The notes: generated by a model from the sequence alone, not told the origin. DNA of 64,000 nucleotides from Bacteroidota bacterium (GCA_007693555.1 REDJ01000137.1:64085-128084), one strand, 5' to 3'; shown: positions 1-10,709, counted from the stretch's first letter. Numbers and translations: made by a program.

Positions 1-894
1 AAGGTTGCCAGGCGTTTCATGCTTAATGCCGGATTGAAAACCTGAAAATATTTCAATAGCACTTTCAAAAGTTGCTTGAATTCTTTCCTTTACAAACAAC
101 GTATCCTCACTCCAGAAAAGGGTGTGCGAAGGTAAGATGGAAAAAAAATCTTCCTTTTCATATTTTTCTGCCATTTGACTTAAATCGGGCAGGATGGTTA
201 TTTTTTTAAGTTTTTCAACAGAAATCTGACTTTCCGGATTAAATGTTCGCAAACTCTCCACCCGGTCACCCATGATCTCTATCCTGAAAGGAAAATCATT
301 GGAATAGGAAAACACATCTACGATACCTCCACGCAATGAGAACTGCCCGGGCTCAACAACAAAATCCACCCGGTAAAAACCATATTCCAGCAAGAGTTCA
401 AGAATAAAATCGATCGACGTCATTTCTCCTTCATGAAGGCTAAGCGTATTCTTCTTTAAGTCTTTTTGCGAAACTATTTTCTCTGTAAGCGCATCAGGAT
501 AGGTAACAATAATAAACTTCCGGCTTTCGGTTGAAAGCCTGTTGATCACCTCTGAGCGCAATAATACATTGGCATTGTCAATATCCGGGGTTTCATAGGG
601 CTTTTTATATGAGGATGGATAGAGAAAAATCTGTCGTTTTTCATACGACAAATCTTTTTCTTCCAGCAGGTTTTCAAGATCATTAAAAAAATAGGCAGCC
701 GCTTCGCGTGAGTTCAGGATAAAAACAAAAGGCCGGGGTGAGGATTTGTAAATCGCTGTCGAAATCACAGCTGTTGACGACCCGGCCAGGCCACTGAGTC
801 TGAAGTGCATTTGCCCGGGTGATCTGAGCTCTTCACTCAACTGTGACACCTTGCTGTTTTGCTTATATCTAAGTATAAATTCCGAAAGTTTCAC
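1..894 (-). CDS. mfd: Transcription-repair coupling factor Mfd, N-terminal part (truncated by window edge)
   Basis: Open frame on minus strand from GTG at 894 to the window edge: VKLSEFILRYKQNSKVSQLSEELRSPGQMHFRLSGLAGSSTAVI...; UvrB-like N-terminal region (YRVDFVVEPGQFSLRGGIVDVFSYSNDFPFRIEIMGDRVESLRTFNPESQ). Confidence 0.88.
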   Translation of the reverse strand, partial: MKLSEFILRYKQNSKVSQLSEELRSPGQMHFRLSGLAGSSTAVISTAIYKSSPRPFVFILNSREAAAYFFNDLENLLEEKDLSYEKRQIFLYPSSYKKPYETPDIDNANVLLRSEVINRLSTESRKFIIVTYPDALTEKIVSQKDLKKNTLSLHEGEMTSIDFILELLLEYGFYRVDFVVEPGQFSLRGGIVDVFSYSNDFPFRIEIMGDRVESLRTFNPESQISVEKLKKITILPDLSQMAEKYEKEDFFSILPSHTLFWSEDTLFVKERIQATFESAIEIFSGFQSGIKHETPGNL

Positions 895-1009
895 AATAAA
901 AAAAATGCCTGATAAAAATCAGGCAAAGATATTCAAACACAAGCGCAATGACAAACCTGCTTTAAAACAGAAAACTTCAGAAATAAACCGGATCCCCTAA
1001 ACCTTTTAT

Positions 1010-2047
1010 TTATTTCTTAATTACATTGGCTTCGGGAGAATGCTTTTGCATAAACTCCTCTGCTTTTTCAACCATAGATTTTGGACCTATAAATAAAGGT
1101 GAGCGCTGATGTAATGTTTTGGGTTCAATTTCCATAATCCTGTTGAAGCCATCTGAAGCTTTCCCACCTGCCTGCTCGGCAAGATAGGCTACAGGGCAGC
1201 ACTCATAAAGCAGTCGCAGTTTTCCTTTGGGTTGTTTTGTAGTACCGGGATAAATAAATATACCCCCTTTTATCAGATTTCTGTGAAAATCCGCAACCAT
1301 TGAACCTATATATCTTGAAGTATAAGGCCGGAGAGTAGCAGAATCATCTTCCTGGCAATACTTAATATATTTTTTCACTCCCTCCGGAAAATAAATATAA
1401 TTACCCTCATTAATAGAATAAATATTGGATGTCTCAGGATATTTCATTTCAGGGTGTGACAAACAGAAAATTCCAACACTGGGATCCAGGGTAAATCCAT
1501 TGACTCCTTTACCGGTAGTATATACCAGCATCGTGGAAGAACCATAAATTACATATCCTGCTGCAACCAGATTTAATCCGGGTTGAAGCATATCTTCCAG
1601 TTTACCGGGTCCTACATCCGTTTTGCGACGATAAATGGAAAATACGGTTCCTATGGATACATTTGCTTCTATATTGCTGCTTCCATCCAGTGGATCAATA
1701 GCAACAACATACTTACCCAAATCTGAAATTTCATTCTGAAACGAAATGATTTTTTCATTTTCCTCAGAGGCAATAGCACAACATTCTCCCCCACCTTTAA
1801 GGGCTTCTATAAAGCGCTCGTTAGCATAAACATCCAGTTTTTTCTGGGCTTCTCCCTGGATGTTGTCAGTTCCTTCAAAACCTAGTATATCCACGAGACC
1901 AGCAGCATTTATCTCACGGTTAACGATTTTGGCAGCGGTAGCAATATCATTTAGCAGACGCGTTAATGCTCCCTTTGCCTGAGGGTACTGCGCCTGTCTT
2001 TCCACAATAAATTGGGTAAGTGTTTTGATTCTGTATTGGGATGTCAT
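1010..2047 (-). CDS. fbp: Fructose-1,6-bisphosphatase class I
   Basis: 345 aa; FBPase I motifs including [30 protein letters not shown] and [27 protein letters not shown]. Confidence 0.95.
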   Translation of the reverse strand: MTSQYRIKTLTQFIVERQAQYPQAKGALTRLLNDIATAAKIVNREINAAGLVDILGFEGTDNIQGEAQKKLDVYANERFIEALKGGGECCAIASEENEKIISFQNEISDLGKYVVAIDPLDGSSNIEANVSIGTVFSIYRRKTDVGPGKLEDMLQPGLNLVAAGYVIYGSSTMLVYTTGKGVNGFTLDPSVGIFCLSHPEMKYPETSNIYSINEGNYIYFPEGVKKYIKYCQEDDSATLRPYTSRYIGSMVADFHRNLIKGGIFIYPGTTKQPKGKLRLLYECCPVAYLAEQAGGKASDGFNRIMEIEPKTLHQRSPLFIGPKSMVEKAEEFMQKHSPEANVIKK

Positions 2048-2591
2048 AAGGGTGTTTTTAGGATTGCAATTACGGTATTTTTTTTAACATTTCAAAAAAA
2101 TATACATGTAGAATGATTCTAATTTACAAAGTCCTGATAATTGATTGATATTCTATTGAAAAAAATTTTTCTCTGAACTAAGGGTAACCCTAATTCCATC
2201 TGTCTAATTATTTTAAATTACTGATAAACAAATTTAAAATTTTACCTAAGAACTTAGAACTGTGCAGCAACTGATTAGCTGCAGGAGAAATTCATTTAAA
2301 TAACAATTCAAACCTTAATATACAGGATTTTTTATTAATTTTTTAAAATACATTTCAACAGGAATGACGAGAATTTGTGGCTTAAAAATTCTTTTAACAT
2401 TATTTTTGAATGTATTTATTTTAAAACTAAATAGCTTATTTTCAATTAATTAAAAGAACAAATAAGAAAATTTATTTTAAAATAAATAATTTTGTTTAAT
2501 CTTTTTTTCTTTTCAATGAACATCTAGGTTTTTATAATGTTTTCTGAATGCTCACAAACCAAAAATTATTCACTTAATAAATTTAATACGT

Positions 2592-5500
2592 ATGAGAAAA
2601 ACAAGACTAAGTTTAACGTTCGCAGTTATAGTATTTTTTGCCTTTTTAGGCTTTACAAACGCTCAGACTGCAAAACTACAAATCATTCACAATTCAGCTG
2701 ATGCATTGGTGGATGAAGTAGATATTTTTGTAAATGGAGATTCTTTTTTGACAGATGTTGGTTTCAGGCAAGCCACAAACTTTATGGATGTTCCTGCCGG
2801 AGTTGATCTAAACATCATTGTTGCACCTGCCGGTGCAGGAATTGATAATGGCGTAGGACCCATAACTGTTAATTTAACAGCTGATGAAACCTACATTGCT
2901 ATTGCATCAGGAATTGTAAGTGCAACAGGATACGATCCTGCTACACCATTCAGCCTGGAAGTTTTCACACCTGCCAGAGAAGAAGCGCAGAATTCAACCG
3001 AGGTTGATGTTTTGGTATTCCACGGGGCTACTGATGCTCCTGAAGTAAGTGTTTGGGTTCAAGGTGGTGACGAAGCCCTTTTCACTTTTGAGTACAGTGA
3101 TTTTTCGGGTTATCTCTCACTTCCTGAAGCTGATTATGTATTAGAAATACGCACTGCCGATGGCGAAACTGTTGTTGCATCTTATGTGGCTCCGCTTGAA
3201 ACTCTTGAGTTGGAAGGTGCGGCCCTTACCGTTCTGGCCAGCGGATTTCTTAATCCCACTAACAACAGCGATGGTCCTGCTTTCGGTCTTTTCGTTGCTA
3301 CAGCTGGCGGTGGTGATCTTATTGCACTGCCCGTTTATGAGCCTGAACCGGAAACTGCACGCGCTCAAATTATTCACAACGCTGCTGACCTTGCAGCTGC
3401 CAATGTAGATGTATTTGTAAACGGTGAAATTTTCGTTCCCGACTTTGCTTTCAGAACTGCTACTCCCTTTGTAGATGTTCCTGCAGGCGTGGAACTTACC
3501 ATTGATGTAGCCCCTGCCGGTGCCGGTATAGAAAGCTCTGTTTTTGATATTACTGTTGAATTTGATGCAGACGAGACCTACGTTATCGTGGCAAACGGTA
3601 TCGTAAGCGAAACCGGTTATGATCCAATTGAGCCTTTCACAGTTTATCCTTTTGAAGGTGCTCGTGAAGAGGGTCAGAATGAAAATGAAACTGACCTGCT
3701 CGTTTTCCACGGTTCTACCGATGCTCCTGAAGTGAGCGTATGGGCTATGGGTGGCGAAAGTGCACTGTTTACTTTCGAATATGGTCAATTTGCAGGATAC
3801 CTGGGATTACCAACCGATGACTATGTAATCGAAATCCGCACGGCTGACGGTGAAACAACAGTTGTAGCTTATTCTGCTCCTTTGGCAACCCTGGAACTGG
3901 AAGGTGCTGCACTTACAGTTGTTGCAAGCGGCTTCCTTAACCCTGCCAACAATAGTGACGGTCCTGCCTTTGGTCTTTTCGTGGCTACTGCTGCAGGTGG
4001 TGAATTGCTTGCACTTCCGGTATTCGAAGAGCAAGAGCCAGTTATAGTCGGATTCCCATTCTTTGAAGATTTCGAAACCCCGGAAAATTATAGCAACTGG
4101 ATGATCATTGACGGTTCCGGCAGTGGTTTTGTCTGGGAACTTGGCGATAACGATAAATTCATTGTCAGTGACCCCATGGATGGATCCTTTGCATCAGTTG
4201 ACAGCGATGCTGCAGGTACAGGCAACAATGTTTGGAGTATTCTCCAGGCACCCATCATTGACCTTTCTGATTTCGAAGGTGGAAATATTGAACTTTCATT
4301 TGCACACCATTTCCGTCGCTTTGGTAATGAGGAAGCTTATGTAAAAATCAGTAATGATGGAGAAAACTGGGAGACTATCGCTACCTATGTTAGTAACCAG
4401 GGTTCATCAACCGGATTTTCCGGTCCTTTCGAAGTAACTGCAGTTGCTGAAACCTTAATTATTGAAGGATTCACTTCAGAAGATTCATTATATATTCGCT
4501 TTGAATACGACGATAAAGAATCCTGGGGTTGGTACTGGCTGATTGATAACATTTCTGTTAATGTTGCATCTACTACAGTTGTAGATATTATTGTTGGAAG
4601 CGAAATTCATACCACACTGGCTGCTGCTGTTACTGCTGCCGGACTGGTTGAAACACTGCAGGGAGAAGGTCCCTTTACAGTATTTGCTCCCACCGATGAG
4701 GCATTTGATGCTCTGCCCGAAGGACTGCTTGATGACTTACTTGACGACCCAAGTGGTGCTCTTACCGATATACTCCTTTATCATGTTGTAGGTGCATTTG
4801 CTCTTTCAACTGATCTGGAAGACGGACAGGTAATAACAACCCTGCTCGGTGAAGACGTTGTGGTAACTATTACCAACGGTTCTGTTTTCATTAATGATGC
4901 AGAAGTAATCCTGGCTGACCTTGTAGCCGACAACGGTGTTGTACACGTTATTGATGCTGTACTTGTACCTGAGGTAGAAGAACCTACTACAGTTGTAGAT
5001 ATTATTTTAGGCAGCGAAATTCACACCACTTTAGCCGCTGCTGTTGCTGCAGCTGACCTGGTTGAAACACTGCAGGGAGAAGGTCCATTTACAGTATTTG
5101 CTCCCACCGACGAGGCATTCGATGCTCTGCCGGAAGGCCTGCTTGATGACTTACTTGACGACCCAAGTGGTGCTCTAACCGATATACTCCTCTATCATGT
5201 TGTAGGTGCATTTGCTCTTTCAACTGATCTGGAAGACGGACAGGTAATAACAACCTTGCTCGGTGAAGACGTTGTGGTAACTATTACCAACGGTTCTGTT
5301 TTCATCAACGATGCAGAAGTTATTGTGGCTGACCTGGTAGCTGACAATGGTGTTGTGCATGTTATCGATGCTGTACTAGTACCGGAAGTTGAACCAGAGC
5401 CGGAATTTGCCCGTGCACAAATTATACATAACGCTGCCGATATGGCCGCTGCCAATGTGGACGTATTTGTAAATGGTGAAATGTTTGTTCCCGACTTTGC

Positions 5501-6362
5501 TTTCAGAACTGCTACTCCTTTTGTAGATGTTCCTGCAGGTGTTGAATTAACAATCGACATTGCACCTGCCGGTGCAGGTATTGAAAGCTCAGTTTTCGAT
5601 ATTACCGTTGAATTTGAGGCTGACGAAACTTATATCATTATAGCTAATGGTATTGTAAGTGATATGGGTTATGATCCTGTTGAGCCCTTCACAGTATATC
5701 CTTTTGCAGGTGCGCGTGAAATGGCAAACGATGCCAATGAAACTGACGTGCTTGTATTTCACGGTGCTACTGACGCTCCTGTTGTAAGTGTTTGGGAAAC
5801 CGGAGTAGGTGCAGGTGAATTGTTCTCATTTGGTTATGGTGAATATGCCGGTTATCTCAGCCTGGGTACATTGGATTATGTTCTTGAAGTACGCACCGAA
5901 GATGGCGAAACTACTGTTGCTGCTTACAGTGCTCCGCTACAATCTCTCGAACTTGAAGGTGCTGCAATTACAGTTGTTGCCAGTGGATTTCTGAACCCTG
6001 ATAATAACAGCAGTGGTCCTGCTTTCGGACTTTACGTAGCAATTGCAGACGGTGGTGATTTGATTGCACTTCCCGTGTTTACCAATGTGGAATTGCTTGA
6101 TCCGGTATTTGGTGATTTCAATATATATCCAAATCCCGTAAGAGAAAACCTGAATATTATGTTTGATATGAACCGTGCAGGTAACGTATCAATAGAAATA
6201 TTCAATATTCTGGGATCAAGAGTATTTGTAAATGAGTTAGGAAACCGCAGTAATGTGGTAAATGAAACTATCAATGTTTCTTTCTTACCCCAGGGAACAT
6301 ATATCATGAATATAAGAACTTCCGATGATGTAATAACAAGGAAGATAAATGTTGTTAAATAA
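2592..6362 (+). CDS. Secreted multidomain protein: three DUF4397 units, choice-of-anchor-J-like domain, two fasciclin (FAS1) domains, T9SS type A sorting domain
   Basis: N-terminal signal peptide; DUF4397-like repeats (ARAQIIHNAAD..NVDVFVNGE); FAS1-like GPFTVFAPTDEAFDALP twice; C-terminus FNIYPNPVRENLNIMF...LPQGTYIMNIRTSDDVITRKINVVK. Confidence 0.85.
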   Translation: MRKTRLSLTFAVIVFFAFLGFTNAQTAKLQIIHNSADALVDEVDIFVNGDSFLTDVGFRQATNFMDVPAGVDLNIIVAPAGAGIDNGVGPITVNLTADETYIAIASGIVSATGYDPATPFSLEVFTPAREEAQNSTEVDVLVFHGATDAPEVSVWVQGGDEALFTFEYSDFSGYLSLPEADYVLEIRTADGETVVASYVAPLETLELEGAALTVLASGFLNPTNNSDGPAFGLFVATAGGGDLIALPVYEPEPETARAQIIHNAADLAAANVDVFVNGEIFVPDFAFRTATPFVDVPAGVELTIDVAPAGAGIESSVFDITVEFDADETYVIVANGIVSETGYDPIEPFTVYPFEGAREEGQNENETDLLVFHGSTDAPEVSVWAMGGESALFTFEYGQFAGYLGLPTDDYVIEIRTADGETTVVAYSAPLATLELEGAALTVVASGFLNPANNSDGPAFGLFVATAAGGELLALPVFEEQEPVIVGFPFFEDFETPENYSNWMIIDGSGSGFVWELGDNDKFIVSDPMDGSFASVDSDAAGTGNNVWSILQAPIIDLSDFEGGNIELSFAHHFRRFGNEEAYVKISNDGENWETIATYVSNQGSSTGFSGPFEVTAVAETLIIEGFTSEDSLYIRFEYDDKESWGWYWLIDNISVNVASTTVVDIIVGSEIHTTLAAAVTAAGLVETLQGEGPFTVFAPTDEAFDALPEGLLDDLLDDPSGALTDILLYHVVGAFALSTDLEDGQVITTLLGEDVVVTITNGSVFINDAEVILADLVADNGVVHVIDAVLVPEVEEPTTVVDIILGSEIHTTLAAAVAAADLVETLQGEGPFTVFAPTDEAFDALPEGLLDDLLDDPSGALTDILLYHVVGAFALSTDLEDGQVITTLLGEDVVVTITNGSVFINDAEVIVADLVADNGVVHVIDAVLVPEVEPEPEFARAQIIHNAADMAAANVDVFVNGEMFVPDFAFRTATPFVDVPAGVELTIDIAPAGAGIESSVFDITVEFEADETYIIIANGIVSDMGYDPVEPFTVYPFAGAREMANDANETDVLVFHGATDAPVVSVWETGVGAGELFSFGYGEYAGYLSLGTLDYVLEVRTEDGETTVAAYSAPLQSLELEGAAITVVASGFLNPDNNSSGPAFGLYVAIADGGDLIALPVFTNVELLDPVFGDFNIYPNPVRENLNIMFDMNRAGNVSIEIFNILGSRVFVNELGNRSNVVNETINVSFLPQGTYIMNIRTSDDVITRKINVVK
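4572..5399 (+). repeat. Two tandem FAS1-encoding units of about 414 bp each (4572-4985 and 4986-5399)
   Basis: Both start ACTACAGTTGTAGATATTATT; translated copies differ at 4 of about 134 residues; a long nucleotide-identical block covers tatcatgttgtaggtgcatttgctctttcaactgatctggaagacggacaggtaataacaacc. Confidence 0.9.
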
Positions 6363-6391
6363 ATGTGGTAGTGAGTGAGTTAGTAGTAATT

Positions 6392-7672
6392 TTAATCTCT
6401 GCTACCGGGGCCGGCCTTTGGGTCGGCCCCTTCTTTTTGGATTAATACCGATCTGAGCAGGCCAAGGGCTGCTGTACCTGCCCGCACAATATTGCGCTCT
6501 CTTTCATCACCGAAAAGGAATTTTTTACTTACAACTGCTTCAGGACCTGCTACTGCTATCCATACAGTTCCAACTGGTTTTTCCTCTGTGCCCCCATCAG
6601 GTCCGGCAATTCCACTAACACTTACTGCATAGTCTGTTTGCATAAGGTTACAAGCCTCTTCAGCCATTTTTTCAACCACTTCACGGCTTACTGCACCAAA
6701 TCTTTCAAGCATATAAGAGGGCACTTTAAGTAGTTTTTCTTTCACTTTGTTATCATAAGCTACAACCGAACCTTTAAAATAATTTGAACTCCCCGGAACT
6801 CCGGTAATACGATGTGCAATATAACCACCCGTGCAACTTTCAGCCGTACACACACTCCTGCCAAGTTTTTTTAATATCTCCCCTACTACAGCTTCCAGTT
6901 TTTCATCATCAAATCCCCAGAAGTATTCAGGTATCAGTTGACGGAGTTTTTGAATTTCTCCGCTAAGCAGGCTTGTCATTGCATTCCGGTCATTCCCTTT
7001 TATACTCAGCCTTAACCTCACAATACCCGGCGATGGCAGGTAAGCCAGTTTGATTTCAGATGGAAGCTCATCAACCCAGTCGGCAATAATTGCCGCCAGA
7101 AAAGATTCGCCAATTCCCTGTGTCATAACAGTTTTGTGCAGAATGATATTTCCCGGATAGTTATCCTGCAACCAGGGAATTACAAAGTTTTCCATGATAT
7201 GCTTCATCTCATAGGGAACCCCGGGCATGGCAACGAACAATTTTCCGTTTTTATGAAATGCCAGTCCAGGTGCAGTACCCAATGGGTTTTCAATCACTGT
7301 AGAACCTTTAGGCACAAGGGCCTGTTTGCGGTTAAGTTCTGTAAGAGGCAACCCTTTACGTTGAAAAAAACGATGTATATTTTCAAGAACCTTCTCATCT
7401 TCAACCAGCTCAGTTTGAAAATATTTACATAAAATATCCTTGGTAATATCGTCATGTGTTGGTCCTAAACCGCCTGTTATAAGTAATACATCAGCACGCT
7501 CTTCAGCCTCTCTGAGAGCACGGACTATCTCATCAGCTGAATCTGACACACTGGTTATCTGGCGCACAACTGCCCCGTTCTCATTTAAACTTTTTGCCAT
7601 CCAGGAGGCATTGGTGTTTATAACCTGTCCGATCAGCAGCTCGTCTCCTATGGTAATAATTTCTGAAGTCAT
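6392..7672 (-). CDS. cinA: CinA family protein (competence/damage-inducible protein A; nicotinamide-nucleotide amidase-type)
   Basis: MoCF-binding-like N-terminus (MTSEIITIGDELLIGQVINTNASW, TGGLGPTHDDITKD) plus C-terminal CinA domain (VCTAESCTGGYIAHRITGVPGSSNYFKGSVVAYDN). Confidence 0.93.
   Translation of the reverse strand: MTSEIITIGDELLIGQVINTNASWMAKSLNENGAVVRQITSVSDSADEIVRALREAEERADVLLITGGLGPTHDDITKDILCKYFQTELVEDEKVLENIHRFFQRKGLPLTELNRKQALVPKGSTVIENPLGTAPGLAFHKNGKLFVAMPGVPYEMKHIMENFVIPWLQDNYPGNIILHKTVMTQGIGESFLAAIIADWVDELPSEIKLAYLPSPGIVRLRLSIKGNDRNAMTSLLSGEIQKLRQLIPEYFWGFDDEKLEAVVGEILKKLGRSVCTAESCTGGYIAHRITGVPGSSNYFKGSVVAYDNKVKEKLLKVPSYMLERFGAVSREVVEKMAEEACNLMQTDYAVSVSGIAGPDGGTEEKPVGTVWIAVAGPEAVVSKKFLFGDERERNIVRAGTAALGLLRSVLIQKEGADPKAGPGSRD
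6407..6438 (+). terminator. Rho-independent-type terminator for the 2592-6362 gene, overlapping the cinA 3' end
   Basis: GGGGCCG...CGGCCCC hairpin (6407-6430) followed by TTCTTTTT on the + strand. Confidence 0.7.
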
Positions 7673-7844
7673 AGATTAAAAAAAAGAAAATCAAAGGTAA
7701 TAAGCTTGTGCAAACGATGGCATTGTTTTTCAGGTTTTTTATGAATAGGTATATTCCCAATTAATTGATAATTTTGTTAGCTGTATAGATAGCTTAACAT
7801 TGATAATTATCAATCGATTGAATGTGTTTTAAATAAAAAGATCT

Positions 7845-8720
7845 ATGGAGAAATATTTTAAGGAGTCCGAACTCATTATCAATCCTGATGGTAGTGTTTA
7901 TCACATCAAACTAAGGCCCGAACACATTGCACCCACTGTTATCGTTGTGGGTGATCAAAACAGGGTTGAAACCATTTCAAAACATTTTCAAAAGGTTGAA
8001 TTTAAAATACAAAGCAGGGAATTTACAACCCATACGGGAATCTACAATAACACGCCTATAACAGTACTTTCCACAGGAATTGGTACCGACAATATCGATA
8101 TAGTTATCAATGAACTGGATGCTGCAGTTAATATTGATCTGGAGAAACGTGTGGCAAAAGAAAAGCATACTTCCCTTGATATTATACGATTGGGCACATC
8201 AGGTGCTCTGCAAAGTGATATAGAAGTGGATTCGTTTGTTGCATCTACCTATGGACTGGGGCTTGATGGCTTGCTGTATTTTTATCAATTTGATGAAGCT
8301 ATCCTTGAAAAAGAGCTGATGGATGCTTTTATTAATCAAACCGGCTGGAATGAAAAACTGCCATCTCCTTATATTGTAAAAGCTTCTGAAAAACTTCTCA
8401 ATAAAATTGCCGGTGATCTGCGGCAAGGCATTACTGCCACTGCATCTGGTTTTTTCGGGCCCCAGGGACGTGAGCTGAGAATCCCTCTTGCCTATCCTGA
8501 ACTTAACCATAGAATTGAAAAGTTTGAATATAATGGCAAAGTGATTACCAATTTTGAAATGGAAACCTCAGCGCTTTATGCATTGGGTAAAACACTGGGT
8601 CATAATACTCTTACCGTATGTGATATTATTGCCAACAGGGTTAATCGCACCTACAGCAAGGATTATAAAAAATCTGTAGAGGAGCTTATTGAGTATGTTC
8701 TGGATAAAATTATATCCTGA
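7845..8720 (+). CDS. Nucleoside phosphorylase (PNP/UDP family, uridine phosphorylase-like)
   Basis: VIVVGDQNRVETISKHF, TVLSTGIGTDNIDIVINEL, IIRLGTSGALQ, NFEMETSALYALGKTLGH. Confidence 0.87.
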   Translation: MEKYFKESELIINPDGSVYHIKLRPEHIAPTVIVVGDQNRVETISKHFQKVEFKIQSREFTTHTGIYNNTPITVLSTGIGTDNIDIVINELDAAVNIDLEKRVAKEKHTSLDIIRLGTSGALQSDIEVDSFVASTYGLGLDGLLYFYQFDEAILEKELMDAFINQTGWNEKLPSPYIVKASEKLLNKIAGDLRQGITATASGFFGPQGRELRIPLAYPELNHRIEKFEYNGKVITNFEMETSALYALGKTLGHNTLTVCDIIANRVNRTYSKDYKKSVEELIEYVLDKIIS

Positions 8721-8727
8721 TAAATAG

Positions 8728-9615
8728 ATGGAAATGAACAGCGAAGATAAAATACGGAAGATGGAAGCTCTTGTCAGTCTGATTGATGAGCCTGACCCGA
8801 ATGTATTTCGTGATATTTCGCTGGATATTCACAGCCATGGTCCTGAGATTATCCCTTTCCTGGAGCACGCCTGGGAAACACAACATTTGCCTGAAATTCA
8901 AAAGCGGATTGAATCAATCATTCACCAGATACAATTTGATCAGGTTTGCTCTGATTTGAAAGAATGGCTGGAAGATGGATCCCGTGATTTGCTGGAGGGT
9001 ATCATCACCGTAGCCCGTTACCATTATCCCAATCTTGAAGAAGATCAAATTGAATATGAGCTTGCAAAGCTCAGAAAGGACATCTGGATTGAACTTAACG
9101 AAAATCTGACAGCATTGGAACAGATCAAGGTGTTCAATTATGTTTTTTATGAAATACATGGATTTTACGGTAATATAACCGATTATCACAACCCTGAAAA
9201 TTCATTCATTAACAAAGTACTTGAAACCCGCACCGGCAATCCCCTTTCACTCGGGATAGTCTATATGATGCTTGCTCAAAGCCTTGATCTGCCAATTCAT
9301 GGGATCAATCTGCCGGAGCATTTCGTTCTGGCATATACCGGTACAACAATCAATCCCGATACACTTGAATATTCAGAAAGCAATATCCTTTTTTACATCA
9401 ATGCTTTCAGCAGAGGCAACGTTTTTGCTGTAAAAGATATTGAGGTTTTCTTAAAGCAACTCAAACTGGATCCAAAACCTGCTTACTATAAACCATGCAC
9501 CAATAGTGATATCGTTCTGCGTATGCTGCATAATTTAATGTTTGCATATAAAAAAGCAGGTGAAGAAGGCAAGTTTAAGGAAATTCAGTTTTTAACAACG
9601 TTTTTTGACAAGTAA
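8728..9615 (+). CDS. SirB1-family / transglutaminase-like protein
   Basis: TRTGNPLSLGIVYMMLAQSLDLPIHGINLPEHFVLAY motif typical of SirB1 N-terminal (transglutaminase-like) domain proteins. Confidence 0.75.
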   Translation: MEMNSEDKIRKMEALVSLIDEPDPNVFRDISLDIHSHGPEIIPFLEHAWETQHLPEIQKRIESIIHQIQFDQVCSDLKEWLEDGSRDLLEGIITVARYHYPNLEEDQIEYELAKLRKDIWIELNENLTALEQIKVFNYVFYEIHGFYGNITDYHNPENSFINKVLETRTGNPLSLGIVYMMLAQSLDLPIHGINLPEHFVLAYTGTTINPDTLEYSESNILFYINAFSRGNVFAVKDIEVFLKQLKLDPKPAYYKPCTNSDIVLRMLHNLMFAYKKAGEEGKFKEIQFLTTFFDK

Positions 9616-9753
9616 TGGTTTTGATTTAAATCTATGCATCATAGAAACTTTGTTTTTAGAATACAGCAGTAAAAAAAAGTATTTTTGTTATCTATATTAC
9701 TTTTGAGTAAAGCAGATTATAAAGCAAAACAGATTAAATTATAACTACGTTTT

Positions 9754-10374
9754 ATGTTATTAAAAATTTTTTCAGAAAACCCTGACCCACGCAAAATTCA
9801 AATGGTGCTTGAATGCCTGAGAGATGGAGGAGTAATCATTTACCCTACAGACACAGTGTACAGCATTGGATGCGATATGTTGCAAATTAAATCAATTGAA
9901 CGAGTAGCAGCTATTAAGGGACTTAGAGCTGACAAGGCAAACTTTTCTGTAATATTCAATGACCTGAAACTCATATCTGACTATACAAGACCTTTTAATA
10001 CAGAAATCTATAAACTCATGAAAAAGGCCTTGCCCGGTCCCTTCACGTTTATACTGAATGCCAGCAATAAAGTGCCTAAAATATTTCAAAACCGGAAAAA
10101 AACCATTGGTATCAGGGTCCCCGATAACTTAATTGCCAGGCAGCTTGTTGAAGAATATGGTAATCCTCTTATTTCTACATCCGTGTATGATGAGGATGAA
10201 ATTCTTGAATATACAACTGACCCTGAACTCATACATGAAAAATATGTCAATATGGTTGATATTGTAATAGATGGAGGTTACGGAGATAATGTGGCATCAA
10301 CAGTAATAGATTGTACAACAGATTCAATTGAAGTGGTAAGACAAGGTAAAGGTGACCTGGATTTGTTTTTATAA
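9754..10374 (+). CDS. L-threonylcarbamoyladenylate synthase family protein (Sua5/YciO/YrdC)
   Basis: GGVIIYPTDTVYSIGCDM, KALPGPFTFILNAS, TIGIRVPDN, PLISTSVY. Confidence 0.88.
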   Translation: MLLKIFSENPDPRKIQMVLECLRDGGVIIYPTDTVYSIGCDMLQIKSIERVAAIKGLRADKANFSVIFNDLKLISDYTRPFNTEIYKLMKKALPGPFTFILNASNKVPKIFQNRKKTIGIRVPDNLIARQLVEEYGNPLISTSVYDEDEILEYTTDPELIHEKYVNMVDIVIDGGYGDNVASTVIDCTTDSIEVVRQGKGDLDLFL

Positions 10375-10385
10375 CTAACTTGACT

Positions 10386-10709
10386 ATGATAATTCGCAAT
10401 ATTTTTGAAGATATTACACTTCCAAAAGGCAGTGAGGAAATATTTGAATCATTATGCAAAGCCCAAAATGTACAGATTGAAAGGATTATCAGTAACGGGC
10501 AGACTACTCCTCCTGATAAATGGTATGACCCTCAAAAGTACGAATGGGTAGTATTACTTCAGGGAAGGGCAAGTCTTGAAATGGAAGGAGGAAAAATCAT
10601 TCACCTGAAAAAGGGAGATCATCTGCTCATTCCTGCCGGGCAAAAACACCGGGTAAGCTATACAAGTACCAATCCATATTGTATATGGTTGGCTGCCCAT
10701 TTCGATTGA
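10386..10709 (+). CDS. Cupin domain-containing protein
   Basis: WVVLLQGRASLEMEGGKIIHLKKGDHLLIPAGQKHRVSYTS; ATG at 10386 preferred over the TTG at 10380 in the ORF track. Confidence 0.8.
   Translation: MIIRNIFEDITLPKGSEEIFESLCKAQNVQIERIISNGQTTPPDKWYDPQKYEWVVLLQGRASLEMEGGKIIHLKKGDHLLIPAGQKHRVSYTSTNPYCIWLAAHFD

Noticed and set aside
3141-3788. 215-aa minus-strand ORF inside the DUF4397 gene
   Set aside because: Antisense shadow of a stop-poor repetitive coding region; no domain features, and the + frame is clearly coding.
5195-5560. 121-aa minus-strand ORF (Ser/Thr-rich) inside the FAS1 region
   Set aside because: Low-complexity antisense artifact of the GAT/GCT-rich repeats.
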